Positions 24,660-36,402 of a DNA stretch of 64,000 nt are shown here, piece after piece. Numbering within the stretch: the first letter of the stretch is position 1; each line of letters starts with the position of its first letter. Below the pieces are notes generated by a model. The model was not told the DNA's origin. It saw nothing but the letters and a program-made list of their open reading frames with translations, and did not search any database. The stretch covers positions 263,111 to 327,110 of the forward strand of contig WBMW01003952.1 of NCBI GenBank assembly GCA_013396635.1, read 5' to 3'. The stretch is from Penelope pileata. Its lineage: Eukaryota > Chordata > Aves > Galliformes > Cracidae. The position numbers and the translations under genes were made by a program.

Positions 24660-24711
24660 GATACTGCACCTACATCTTCTATACTCAACTGCTGTCCTAA
24701 CTGCTAGGCCA
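24660..24711 (-). repeat. tRNA-like SINE head relic
   Basis: On the minus strand TGGCCTAGCAGTTAGGAC (24711 down to 24694) closely resembles the D-arm/A-box region of glutamate- or aspartate-type tRNAs (TGGTCTAGTGGTTAGGA). GGTGCAGTATC (24670 down to 24660) lies at B-box distance, about 41 nt, but matches the B box only in part. There is no intact cloverleaf. A tRNA-derived SINE relic or tRNA pseudogene is plausible; the following minus-strand sequence (24659 down to about 24540) would be the SINE body, which I do not recognise. Confidence 0.35.
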
Positions 24712-27700
24712 CGGAGTATCCACGGAGGTGATTGCACTTGACACTGCTCGTTCCAACACTGAGCCTCTTGGTGGATATGCTGCCTCTGTGAAGAAAGGTG
24801 TCCTGGGCTCCCAGCTTCCCACCTCTACCCTTGAGGAAGCAAGGCAGAGCTGGGCCTCGCAAGGACTGTGTGTTGTCCATAGAACCCCTGGTGGCATCTC
24901 CTGGGCAGCTGCTCAACCTGTTGGGCTGTGCTGTGTGAGGACCATGCCCCTCTGCCCCATGCATCCCCTGCACATCTTCAGCAGCCCCCTCACATCTCTG
25001 CTAACTGTAAAGAAGACTCCATGGGGTATAAGTATTCTCCACGGCTGCCAGAATGCTCCACTCCTCTCCCATCTGCCTAAAATTGCAGTGGAGCTTTGCC
25101 TAGATCAGTCACCTAAATGAGACTGACTGGAGCCTGTCCAACGTGTCTGCTCTAATGGGTGGTTTTATTGCCTCAGCTACAATTGTTTTGGAATGTGCTT
25201 TGTTTATAGTGATAATTGATCATGTCTTTGTTAGCGGTGAGTTAGTGGCAGCTGGAAGAGCTGAGCTCTGATTTTCCTTTAAATAGGAGGACATTTTGTA
25301 AGTTTCATTGCTCATATATGAGAAAACTTTCTTTTTCCTCTTTCTTTTCTATTTCCATGGTTTTGGAAATGTATTTCTAAGTGTGAAACTCACAACTGGA
25401 GGTCATCTTTTTGATTTAAAAAGATTGTTTGATATTGCCCTTTGTCAGACAATCTATAAAATGCTTTACAAATATTATTCCAACATAGTCCAGCTCTCAT
25501 AGGGAACCTAAAGGGGAGTATTCCCGGATGCCACAAGAATAGAAACTTCTGAGCTCATTACCAGTAGCTGGGGCAATTTGGTATGCACAAGGAATGTGTT
25601 GGTGAGGGGACCAGGAGGTATGATCTGTCTAAAGTGTACTCACTTGGGCTCATCAAGGCCTGCAGGATAGTTAGAATTTCTGTGAGATGAATGAAAACCT
25701 CTGAATAACAAAACCCTGGCACTTGGAATGGAATATTTTAACACTGGCTTCCAATTTAATGGTCACAGAAAGCAAAATGAGCAGTCCAGCTAAACACTGT
25801 GGCATTTTAAAAGCCACTCCAGGCTGTGCTCAGAGCTGCTGTAATTCCCAGCAACCCCGGGCTCAAGCAGTGGGCAGGGGCCCTTGGCCGGGCGCCTGGC
25901 TCCCCTTGGGCTGCCTGCACACTGATGGAGAGCGGTGGGCACCTCCCAGGCAAACCATCTCATGGGAGAGCTGCGTCGTGCTGTGGACATCTCTGCTTCT
26001 CTCCACTCCTTAGGGAAGGCAACAAGTTCTCCACTGCAGGTGGTATGGGTCTGGGCTCAGCCAAAACCGTGGGCTTGGAGGAAGCTGTTTGGCTTTCCTG
26101 TCTCTGTTTTGCCACTTATGAAGGTGGCTAAACAAAAAATAATGACTGCACAATTCTGTTGTGAGAATTAGAGCATATGCAGAGGACTTAGACAGAGGAC
26201 ATTGTTTAAAATACAAATGGGTTTTGAGCATTGGCTGATGTTTCCAGTAATGAGGGATACTCACTTTGATTCGGGAAGGGTCAGCTGCAGATCTGACTGT
26301 AAGCCTGAAGCATCTGAACCAATTCTCCCTCCTAAGCACTCATAAAACAAACTTGTTTTTCTAGGCTGGAGCAGGAAATGAGCAGAAGCCAATGACAACA
26401 CAAACCAACCTCCAGTTTCCATCAGCTACAGGCAACGAGCAGGTGTCGTATATTTCCTGCTCTTTGATCCCTTTGCTTTGAATGTTTCACAGCAAAAAAA
26501 AATGCTAAAAAGCTGCTGAAGACTTTTGCTGTGTTACATGATATGCCAAGGCAGGAATGCTGCTATGCTCCTCTCTGCTTAAAGTAGGATATTAGATAGA
26601 GCAGCTGTTCTGGTGGCTGCTACCCCGAGTTTAAAGACACTGTGCTGAGTAGTATGACATCTCACGCTCACACTCTCATCATACTTTTGTTTGCAGAAAC
26701 AGGGATAAATGAGCTAGATGGAAATGTTTTTGTTTTTTTTTAATCCATACATTCAAATGCGTCACTCAAGGTTATTGACAAAAGTCTTTTCCAGTTTAGA
26801 GGCTCTGCAGTTTCCTGGCAGTCCCCTGCATTGTCTGTGCTTCATGGACAGCTTCTCCAGAAGCCTGAGCTGTCATTCTGGGCACCTCTGTCGAGGTCTC
26901 AAAGCCTCAGGAATGCCCAAGCTTTTGCACATCTCCTGACTACTGCCAAACCAAAGGTCACTGTGTTCCCCACTGACGTAAGGAGAGTATCAACCTGCAG
27001 CAGTCAGCATGGACCCCTTTTGAAAATGGGGCTTTCATTCTTTGGAAACCTTTTAAAAATAGCCCAAGGCCCTTGGAAGCCTGAGACACGAGGTCCATTT
27101 GAAAATAAGTATTTTGTAGGAAAACACATAAACTAAAATTTCTGCTATATCTAATCACAAGTTATCTGATCTCCTCAGTCCTTGAAGAACCAGCCATGTG
27201 CTCTTTTAAATATTGATCCCAGCTGGGAACGTTTAGTGCTCATGGTGGGGGTATTTACACAGCTGGCTGAAGGGTTTAACCTCAGGCACCTAATGCCTCT
27301 CAGGGAAAGGAAGGGCTCTGCAGAAGGTGTGCTGGAGGGCACCAGGTTGGCTCTTGTGCTGAATGGCTCTGCTGAGATGTCCTCCTCCCACTGCTGACCG
27401 TGTGGAGCCCGGTGTGGCTGATGGGGCAGCTCTGCTGGGCTGTCCTGCTCGGTTCAAAGGTGCTCGTGTCCTTGGTTGCTCTGCAAGCCTCTTCCTTGCC
27501 TTTGCAGTTAGTATTAGATCAAATGAAAGAAACAGTCCTTTAACCTTGAAAAATTGAAGGCTAGGGCTGGTTTTGAAAAATGAGTCCTTTGCATTTTTTA
27601 ATAGACCCTTTTTTATTCAAGTTTAATGAAGGTGAGAGGAAGAGCTCTGAAAAATGCAGCCAACCATGACAAAATGTATAAAGCCCTGGAGAAGCTGTGT

Positions 27701-30700
27701 CTGCAGGCTGGAGTCCCACTGTGTAGCAGTGTATAGAAAATGCCAGTGAAAAGGATGCAATTTTACCTGTATGGGCAGGTCAGAGAACAGATTTAACCCC
27801 TTCAGAGTGGGAGCTGATGTTCTGAAGCTGCAGCTGTTCTTTAAAAACTTTGCTGCTGTTAAACCTGCTTCTGGAGGCAGCAGCGCTGTGTTGCTGGAGC
27901 TGGACACACTCAGCTGCCTCTGCCAGCACTGCTTGCATGCTGCTGTTGTGATCATCCTACTGTGCTTGGCGCTGGGCTCCCCAGGGATGCTGTCAGGGGC
28001 TGGTGCTCCCATCTCCTTCGTTGCTCCATCCCTCTGTGCAGAGGTGGCTGCTTTCTGATCATCGGGTGAGTTTCTCCTGGCTTGAGTTTTGTCTGGACAG
28101 AGAAAATGGGTGTAGAAGTACCTCTGCAGCTCTGTGATCTACGCTAGGCGAAACAGGAGTGTGGGTACCTGCATAAAGGCACTTGAACCCGAATCCCTCT
28201 CCCATTGAAATCTAGGATGTGAACCCAAGGCTGTGTGGGATGAGACTTGCTGCAGCTGTCTCCAGGTGCTCAGAGCCCATGTGTCCTGTTGCACCAAGTA
28301 CCTTTATGCAAGTGCTGGAGTTAAGACTGGGACTCCTGTATCTGAGCTGATTCTGACTTTAAGGGCTGGTCTGTTTGGCATCTCTTCATCTTGCACAGGG
28401 CAGGAGAGTGCCTGCTCCTCCGCATTGCTACAAGGGGAGCTTACAGTGCCTGGTGCAGGAGGCAATGCCTGGGCAGCTGGATCTCAGCACAGTGCAATTC
28501 CTGCTCCCCTGGTACTGCTTGGGACCCTCCTGGAGCAACTCCCTGCTGTGGCTTTGTCTTTCAGCAGCTCAGGAGGCTGTACCTCCTGTAAGAGTGAATG
28601 ATAGTAACAAAAACAGGCAATGAAGCAGCGAAATGGCAGGATTTATGTGATACGTGTGAAAAGTCCCTGGAGTATGTCCCTTAAAAACATTTCAGATCCT
28701 ACGCAGAGCAAGCCAGGCATCTTTCCAGACAGTTCACTTTGGAAAAGCTGCGCTGCTGCTCACATGGTGAGTGACACAGGGTTTCTGGCAAAGCATGACA
28801 GCACGCGTGTCATTTTAAAGCCACCAGCTGGCCCGGTGACCCCCTGTCCAGATGGGTTGGGTGGGGGTGCTGGCACTTCTCCTTCTTCCCTGGATACACT
28901 CTTATTCCCCATGTGGAAACCATTCCCAGGTGCGTTTTGGTGTGGTGCTGCCTTGGTGCAATCTTCTGACCCTGAAGCCTGCCCTGTCCTCGTGACAAAT
29001 GCTGGGGAGCAGTGTGTGCACTGTCCTCAGGCTCTGCAAAGCCCCCGCAGGACGTGGTTACAGCTGTGGGTGGGACTGCAACCAGCACGCTGCAGTCGGA
29101 GCTTAGTGCTAGGCAGCACTGAGTCCTTTGGACCTCAAATCTGAATGCAGACTTCTGCTTTGGTACTTGTAAGGCTCTTAATTAGTTGCTTAAATGTCCC
29201 TTTACAACGCCCTTCAATTTATGGTCTTGTATCTGGCTTGTGTCAGGCTACCCTTGTGACTGGGACCTGTGCATTTTCTTAAAGCCTTATTTGAAAAGTT
29301 ATCTTCATAAGGAAATGTAGGATTTCCTCTATTTCTGTGCACATTTCTCATGAAGTAACGCCATTGTTTATCTATTTTATGCCCCATTTCCCACCGTGAT
29401 CTTATCAAGTTTTGGGCTGGAGGGAAAGGAAGCTGTCGCAAGCAGCAGAGCAGCACCACCCAAGTAATACAACCTCATTTTGGAAAATATCCTGGCTCCT
29501 GGTGGGGTTTTGGCTATTGATGCATTGTACAATGAGCTGTCAGAGGTGAATGTGGAGACTTTTAAGCACAGCTTGGCTTCCAGAGTATTGGGAGTCTTCT
29601 TACTCACTTTTCCTGAACATAAATCACCGCATGAAGCTGCTTGTACAGACATTCCTGGAAAATGCGGTTTGTGCCTGTGCCAGAGTTTTGTTTCTGCATG
29701 AAACTGGAGCACAGAGTGTTGAGGTGAGGTGGTGAGCAAGAAGAGCAGTGTGGCTGAGCTGTTGAGCCTGGAAGGTGCCTTGTTGAATCCCAGCTCCAGG
29801 GCATCGCTGGGCTGTTCTTCATGCAGCTCTGGAGCTGGTGGTGTGAGGCTTTCAGTGCTAAAATTCGGAAAAGCAAACCTTCACAGGATTTTCTTTTCAA
29901 AATAAGAGGAAATTAACTTTGGAAATCAACTTTGATTTTCTAACTTTAAGCAAAATGTTGTTTCACACTGTATTTAAAAATAAAAACAAAACAAGACTTT
30001 AAACCCAGAAAATTTCAATTGAACATTTTTGTTGAAGTGAATAGTTTCCATAGAAGCCCCCTCATGACTTAATCTCAGAAGGTATCATTTGTCAGAGCTA
30101 TCTTGGCAGGAGGCATCATGCTAACCATGGCTGCTACCTCTGCTACCAAACAGCAGCATGTGCCTCTCTGCGGTACGGAGTGCGGGTGCTGCTGCTGGGT
30201 TTATGGTGCAGGTGTGCATGCAGGTATTGTTGTGTGTTCTTGCTCCTTCTAAACATATAAATCATCAGTGTTACAATTTCCTATTTGATTTACTACAGTG
30301 AAATGCAGATGTTTCTCTTGCTGTTACCAGCTATCTTTCCAGGGTCCGTATTAGGAATTTTTTTTTTATTTTATTAATATAGTACTTTATTTTGGCTTTG
30401 CTAACAACTTTAAGAGCAACTAATGAGAAGCTTTTTTGCTGGACATGCTAGCTGTTGGTAGGCTGTGGTCCTGAGAAATGGATTTCTATTTATGCTTAGC
30501 CAGTTGGAAAATATAATCTGTCTCTGAGAAGCAAAATAATTTACTTTTCTATTAAATTAAGGAGGTTTTTTTTGGAGCCAGGAGTGGTTTTGGGTACTCT
30601 CTGTGGATACATACATGCTGGTAAATATAGCAGAGCCAAGGATGGATTGTCGGGTGGAGGCTGAGGAGTTCAGGCTGGCTCGTGTCCTCTGCTCCCTCTG

Positions 30701-31073
30701 AAGCAGACTGCCTGCATCTACACTTAACAGTGCTTGACACTGGGCCCCACGAGGGGGATTTTGGCCATAAAAATGTGATTATTATTTTTTACTGTGTTTT
30801 CCCAGTTCCTCTTGTCTGAAGGGAAATGAGTGAAGTGCTGTTGCAGACCACAGCAGTGTTTTTTTCACATGATCCTGGTGATGTGTTTTGCTGATGGTCA
30901 GCATGAGGGCATGCGAGGTTGCAAAGCTGCCTGGGACAGTGCTGGAGTAGGCAGAGGGAGCCAAACATGGTGCGGTCTGGTCAAGTGGTCACATTTGTGA
31001 AAAGTCCTGCCATGACCCAGCCTCCACATGTGCCCAAGTCCTGTGCAGGCAGTTGGTGAGGAAAGTCCAGGGC
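24712..31073. other. Unique sequence, no gene recognised
   Basis: Several moderately GC-rich patches (for example 27360-27500 and 27830-28020) with frames up to 174 codons (28620-29144, plus), each opposed by frames on the other strand. No exon, domain or repeat family identified. An imperfect inverted repeat at 28167-28313 is listed separately. Confidence 0.45.
28167..28313. repeat. Imperfect inverted repeat with 18-bp arms
   Basis: The left arm ACCTGCATAAAGGCACTT (28167-28184) and the reverse complement of the right arm at 28296-28313 agree at 16 of 18 positions, with a 111-bp spacer. It could be a decayed miniature inverted-repeat transposon, but arms of this size can arise by chance in 64 kb. 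Confidence 0.4.
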
Positions 31074-31440
31074 AGAATCGTAGAATTGATAAGGTTGGAA
31101 AAGACCTTGAAGATCATCTAGTCCAACCGCCAACCCATTCCCACTGTGCTCACTAACCCATGTCCCTCAGTGCCACATCTGCCGTCTTGGACACCTCCAG
31201 GGATGGTGACCCCACCGCCTCCCTGGGCAGCCCATTCCAGCACCTGACCACTCTCTCGGAGAAGAATTTTTTCTGAATATCCAACCTGAACCTCCCCTGG
31301 TGCAATGTGAGGCCGTTCCCTCTCGTCCTGTCGCTGTTACCTGGGAGAAGGGGCTGATCCCCACCTCACCACAACCTCCTGTCAGGGAGATGTAGAGAGC
31401 TATAAGGTCTCCCCTGAGCCTCCTCTTCTCCAGGTAAATG
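31074..31440 (-). mobile_element. CR1 LINE 3' end
   Basis: On the plus strand it starts AGAATCGTAGAATTGATAAG then GGTTGGAAAAGACCTTGAAG and ATCATCTAGTCCAACCGCC, the reverse of a CR1 3' UTR. The remainder corresponds to the ORF2 C-terminal block (plus-strand CCCTGGGCAGCCCATTCCAG, GAGAAGAATTTTTTCTGAAT) and ends near CCTCCTCTTCTCCAGGTAAA. It is 5'-truncated and about 365 bp long. Sequence is fairly clean, and the tail octamers are reduced to about two diverged units. Confidence 0.93.
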
Positions 31441-32752
31441 AGCTGGTAGCAGAGCAGTGCTAGATAGTAGGGATTTAGTGCTGGGCTTTTTCCCCATCCC
31501 CTTTACTTAGGATGCCAGCGTACTCTGCATGCAAAGCACTTTGCCAGGGAGTTCACCTTGCTGCAGCCTGTGCTCTGTGCTCATGTTATGTGATCTATGG
31601 TGGAGATGATTGCTTTGGTGATCCCTTTTCAGGGTTTCTAGCATCCTGGGAGCTGCCCTAAGGCCACATCAGAGCCATCTCAACAGGAGTTTCTCTCCAG
31701 CTTCTGGGATCCCCAGGATGTGCCCTCTCACCAGCAAGATCTCTGACCTCTGTAGCTGATGGGCTCTGGGTGATTCCAGCCTGGAGGAAGACTGCTGTCC
31801 CCTCACCTTATCTCCAGCAGCTGTGGTGGGATGAGTTGCTCTCCCACCGATGGGCTGCAGAGGGAGGGAGGAGGGACATAGCTGGGGCAGCCCAAGGGCA
31901 CCTGTGGAGCTCCGGCGTTGCGGTGTTAGTAGAGTTAAAGCCTTCTCAGTACATTTCCCTGTTCAAACCAATGCTGAAACAGTGCTGCAAGTGGCAAGGG
32001 CTTGGATGCAATGTAGCTATAAGGAATAACTGAGCTGCATATGTGAATCTATTATTTTGGCAGATATTGTGGCTTCTGCTTTGTCTCCATTATCTGAGAA
32101 GGCAACTCCTGGCATTCTACTAAAACTATGGAGTTAATTTTAATTACTGACATCTGCAGCTTGAGTTGCTATGGGAACACAAAGACCTGCCACTTCTACA
32201 AGTTTTGTCTGCAACTTACTGTCTGAAAATGTTGTATGGGGTCTGATTCCTCCCTCCTGTCTGCAGCAGCAAAACAGGGATGGCTGCCGTGTTGGTCAAC
32301 TTTAAGCAATGCACAGTGAGTGTAGGTGAGAGGAAAACCTCCATCTTATCTGTGCCATTTCTCTGTAATTCTCAAATAAAATTGGTATGTTCCCAGTTTC
32401 CTAATGACTTGAAAAACAGTCCCCAGTCAGTTGATGAAGGAAACTAGAGCACAAAATCGTTGATATTAGAGTTGAAAAGCAGATATTAGGTCATGCAGTC
32501 CCCATGCAAAATTGTTCCTATGCTATTTTTTCCTACTACTTTTCACTGTCTAATTATAAATGCAGCTGTATTTGTAATAAAATCTCCTTCAGCTTTAGTT
32601 TCAGGGCCAGGATGTTGTACCTAGAGCATGGGTTGTTGGACAAAGGAGGTTATCCAAATGTTTCGATTCTGAAGTCCCTTTTCAGTTTGCAGCTGCATTT
32701 TTAGGCTGAATTTTTAATTTTTTACTCTCTGTCTTCTGTCTGGGAGTTAATA
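31441..32752. other. Unique sequence, no gene recognised
   Basis: No repeat or exon identified. It leads directly into the mariner element, whose TA target dinucleotide is at 32751-32752. Confidence 0.45.
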
Positions 32753-33091
32753 GGTTGCTCTGAAAGTAGTGCTTCCTATTTATTTCCATGGAAACTACAA
32801 CAGATGCAAAGAGCACAGTAACGCCATTTGATGGAGCAAATTCTTGGCTACAAAACACTATTTTTCAACAGAGTCACCACCATTAGCTCTCCTTTTTTTT
32901 GCCGGCAATGAATAAAAGTCTGCATGTGTTGCTTGTAAAAATCTGCACCAGTTGAGGTGCCCTGCTGTCGCTGCTGCTGAAATGCACCACCACTGCCTCA
33001 CTGTGCTCACATCCACTGTTTGGTCTCCATAACTGTTCTGCAAGCATTGATGGATGTCAATGGGTGCAATAAACTTTTGGAACAGCCCTTG
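32753..33091 (-). mobile_element. Miniature mariner (Galluhop/Mariner1_GG-like), internally deleted
   Basis: Flanked by TA on both sides (32751-32752 and 33092-33093). One end is GGTTGCTCTGAAAGTAGTGC; the other, read inward on the minus strand, is CAAGGGCTGTTCCAAAAG, matching the end CAAGGATTGCTCTGGAAG of the neighbouring element. At 339 bp it is far below the roughly 1.2 kb of an autonomous element: the catalytic core is gone, and compared with the neighbour the first part of the transposase gene is also missing. It is non-autonomous and would need a transposase made elsewhere. Family name is from memory of the chicken repeats. Confidence 0.88.
32858..33043 (-). pseudogene. Mariner transposase remnant: N-terminal HTH part joined to C-terminus
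   Basis: The minus-strand frame contains YGDQTVDVSTVRQWW, the characteristic helix-turn-helix region of mariner transposases. After about 30 residues of unrelated frame it passes into RANGGDSVEK, the usual mariner C-terminus with its stop. The DD34D catalytic domain, normally about 200 residues between these parts, is absent. Only 61 codons remain open. It cannot encode an active transposase. Confidence 0.8.
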
Positions 33092-33492
33092 TACATCAGT
33101 ATTTGCTTCTCACAAACCTACTATGCATAGTACTAAAGAGATCTTTAAATCACGTGAGGATGGTCCAGCTCCTTTAGGACCTTTAACAACTTAGATATTT
33201 TGCATAACTTTTAGCAGTAATGCATAAGTAAAAAGTCAAAGGAATACGTGCTGTTAATGAGTTCAACTCCACTAATTTCAGTAAAATTTCAGTGCTAACT
33301 CCAGACCTCAGTTCATCATACAAGATTACTTAATGAACCAGTAAGGTTTCAGCTTTCCAAAGTTACAAGGATTGCTCTGGAAGTAATGCCTATAATTTTG
33401 GCCCATGGCATCAGAGGTGGATGCTGGTGGTATGGCAGTAGAGGTTGAACCTTCCTGCTACTATTCCTTTACATTTTGTTGTCACGTGAGAG

Positions 33493-33805
33493 ATGGCAGC
33501 AGAGGGGCAGTCTGACAAAATGCTGTCTGACGTGGAAGTGCTTACGTAGCAAACGTGTGGACCTGAGTTACTCCATATGGAAAAAATGACACCCACTGAC
33601 ATTCACTGACGCTTGCTGAGTGTTTCTGGAGGCCAAATAGTGGATGTGAGCAACAGTGGGTCACCTCCATTGATGCAGATTTGTACGCAAGCTCTTGCTC
33701 ATTGCTCACGAAAATGCAGAGCTAGTGGTGGTGACTCTGTTGAAAAATAATGTTTTGTAGCTGAAAATTTGCTCTATCAAATGGTGTTATTGTGCTCTTT
33801 GTATC
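33493..33805 (+). pseudogene. Degenerate mariner transposase, core deleted
   Basis: Translation from ATG at 33493 gives MAAEGQSDKMLSDVEVLT then a stop. Further on, EKMTPTDIH, a stop, and SVSGGQIVDVSNSGS follow the order of a mariner N-terminal region. It then passes to SGGDSVEK and a stop, the normal C-terminus. The catalytic domain is missing, as in the neighbouring copy, so both probably derive from one deleted progenitor. Multiple stops show it is long dead. Confidence 0.75.
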
Positions 33806-34538
33806 TGTGTTTTGCCAATAGGAGAGAGTTGGAGGGAGGTCAGCACAAAGGATGCAGACACCCTCTCAAAGAAGTGAGTTTTACCTTTACTTACATTTAA
33901 ATCAATAAAGTAATAAGTGAAATGATGCAGCAAGCACAGCAAGCACAGAACAGAACAAGGTAATGCACCTAATAATTACTGTGTAAGGCTAGCTATAGTG
34001 ATTAAGAAATATAAATCACCGATTGCCCCAGTACTTTACCATCACCCTGGGGAGCCCTGGTTGCAGCAAGGATCTGGAGAGCCTTTCCTGGAAATTGGAG
34101 ACCTCACCTACAAGTAGACACACTGTGTAGGATCTCCCAAAGTCACTGCAAGAGGGTCCCAGCCTTTACACAGTGAAATAAACAAGTCTATGTGATGATC
34201 AGGTGGAACATCTGGTTTCACATCCTTGAGTTATTTAAACCCAGGACCTGGCCAGATTTCCAGGCTCAATCGACAAAGATATTTGTTTTGGCCCTCTGGT
34301 GATTTATATGTACTTAGTGGTAAAAAGTAGATAATATTGGTATAAATTTACAAAGGATATGCGTGACATCACAACCATGTTTATCTGAAGGTCAACTCTA
34401 ATTTGAGGCTCCCATTATCAGGCCTGAAGACCTTGAAACTGGGTGTCCTGGTTTGACCTNACAAAACACAGCTTCATACCAGACACTGTGAGAGAAGTAA
34501 TTTCTGTTAGAAACTAAGACACTGGGGACTTCGCATAT
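33806..34538 (-). mobile_element. Solo LTR nested in the mariner element
   Basis: About 730 bp interrupt the mariner copy. On the minus strand it reads from TGCGAAGTCCCCAGTG (from 34535) to GCAAAACACA (ending 33806), so the ends are TG...CA. The plus-strand flanks GTATC (33801-33805) and TTATC (34539-34543) agree at 4 of 5 bases, which would fit a 5-bp target duplication if three extra bases lie at the right end. A TATA-like TTTAAATAACTC and a T-rich 3' region are present. It shares the 12-mer AGACTTGTTTAT with the LTR at 14991-15627. ERVL-like class is an inference. No internal retroviral genes are present. Confidence 0.65.
34460..34460. other. Single N inside the nested LTR
   Basis: N follows GTCCTGGTTTGACCT. 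The two sides do not overlap each other, unlike the N at 17354. It may be one uncalled base or a gap hiding more sequence, so the LTR length is uncertain. Confidence 0.95.
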
Positions 34539-34593
34539 TTATCTGTAGTAGTTTCAATGGAAATAAATAGGAGGCATTACTTTCAGAGCGACC

Positions 34594-36183
34594 TACATAC
34601 TTTTATAAAAGTATGGTGAGTAGGATTAGAGCTGTGTCTTCAGGTTCCTCTTGATAAATATGTTACAGGTTTCTGCCATGTCTGAAATTTTTCATCACTG
34701 CACTGTGGTACTTGAGCACAATTCCCACTGATTTCAGCTGATTGCCCCATTTTTGATAGCCAAGTGCAAGCTTTCTCCCGTACTGGCCTCAATAATCGTG
34801 TGTGATTTATGCTTCAGTTATATCTTTCTGTGCAGGTAGGGACATGGCTGTGGTGGAGGACACCACCAGGATGTGTGCCCATGGCCTCATCCCTGGCAAC
34901 ACCACCTTGCTGTGACTCTCCTTCTCGTGGGAATCACCCTTTTCCCCCCCCAGATCTGTAAACTCACATACCCTCGATCCCGGAAGAGGATACCTAGAAA
35001 GGTAGGGATCTGGACCTATCGTAAAAGCCTTCTTCATTCCTTGATCTATTTAGATTTTAAACTAGAGATCATATGCTGTGGATAGAAACTTCAGAGGTCT
35101 TCGGCACATTCAAGACCATGGAATTGGCCTGGATGGGAGTTCAGGGGAGACAGAAGCAGAGTCTCAGGGTTACCTCAAAGGAGGGAGAATAATTTTTGTT
35201 TTATGTTTTACATTATGAACTACTTCAAATTGGAGGTAGAGGTGTTTAGGGCAGTGCAAGACAGTTAATTAAATTTCAGTTATATTTAGAACTTTCCTCT
35301 AGTTTGTCAAATTAGGCAGAAAGTTTTAATAAATGAAAAAAGTGGGTCTGACACATCTCTACTGCTACTCGGAGAACTGATAAAAAGCACAGACTGTGTG
35401 GTAACTTCTGTGGAGAACCTTCAAACGGCTGACAACTCACATATGAGCTGATGAATGACTCAAAGAAGAGCTTAGCTTTCAGTCTTGCTGCTGTCACCCA
35501 CAAGGAATCTGATTTCAGATGTGTTCGTAGTGATTAAGCAATCTATAGTGTACTCTGGTTCCGAGCTGTTGGCAGAGCACAGGGAGATGTAGGCACGCCT
35601 CCTCACAAAGCTGCCTGTGGCTTTCGAGGGAACCTGCCTGCAGGAAAGGACTGATGGGGCGGGCATTAGGAAAATCCATTTTCCCCCTGCCTGCATGCTC
35701 TGCTTCTGCCCCAGAGTCTGGATGGCACAGGCAGCTTTGCCTGGGGAGCGAGGGATGAGACAAGGAGCTGCTGAGCATTGGTTTGACTCAGTCAAGTCGT
35801 TATGGCTGGGACTGGCTTCCACAGCTTTGCTTTCTACAGCTCAGGGGGACACAACCTATCTTGGCTTCTTTTCTTTGGGGCATCTCTTTTTACCTGAGTA
35901 GTGTCTGCCTATCTGCTACTCTGGTCTGAGACTGTCTTACCTGCAAAACTCGGTGCTCACTTTCCACTTGGGTATTTCCTCTGGTGATGAAAGGGAATTG
36001 TGAAGGAGCTGGATGTGGTTCACCTCTCTGTGCTTCTTCAAGTGGCTTCTGAGGATAGGCTGGCTGTTCCGCTCCTCTGAAAAGGTAACTGATCTCTTAC
36101 ATCAGTGTCTTTGGGTTTTTGAACACTCCTATAGGTACATTTAAGACAAAGCTCCTTATTGGCTATTTCCTGACTTTCTTTTC
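34594..36183. other. Unique sequence, no gene recognised
   Basis: No repeat or exon recognised. Frames up to 116 codons (35472-35822, minus) overlap frames on the opposite strand and have no known domain. Confidence 0.45.
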
Positions 36184-36402
36184 ATAGAATCACAGAATGG
36201 TTTTGATTGAAAGGGACTTTTAAAGATAATTTAATCCACTCCTATCCCCTGCCACTCTCACTGCCTTGGGCAGGGACACCTTCCACTGGATCAGGTTGCT
36301 CAAAGCCTCATCCAACCTGACCTTGAACACTTCCAGGGATGGGACATCTACAGCTCCTCTGGGCAACCTGGTCTTACTACCATCATAGCGAAGAGTTTCT
36401 AA
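36184..36402 (-). mobile_element. CR1 LINE 3'-end fragment
   Basis: Plus strand begins ATAGAATCACAGAATGGTTT and has GAAAGGGACTTTTAAAGATA, TGACCTTGAACACTTCCAGG and CTCTGGGCAACCTGGTCTTA, the reverse of a CR1 3' UTR and ORF2 end. About 220 bp; the inner boundary near 36402 is approximate. Confidence 0.9.

Larger units (their letters stand above)
33366..34593 (+). mobile_element. Second miniature mariner, split by an LTR insertion
   Basis: Left end CAAGGATTGCTCTGGAAG after TA (33364-33365). The right end, read inward, is GGTCGCTCTGAAAGTAATGC before TA (34594-34595). The element occupies 33366-33805 and resumes at about 34539-34593, giving roughly 495 bp without the insert. Both parts match the same family as 32753-33091 but in opposite orientation. 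The interruption falls within the sequence TTTGTATCTGTTGTAGTTTC expected from the family; the heptamer TATCTGT appears on both sides (33802-33808 and 34540-34546). Confidence 0.88.

Noticed and set aside
28180..28215. B-box-like TTGAACCCGAATCCC as a tRNA or SINE
   Set aside because: No A box at the correct distance on either strand.
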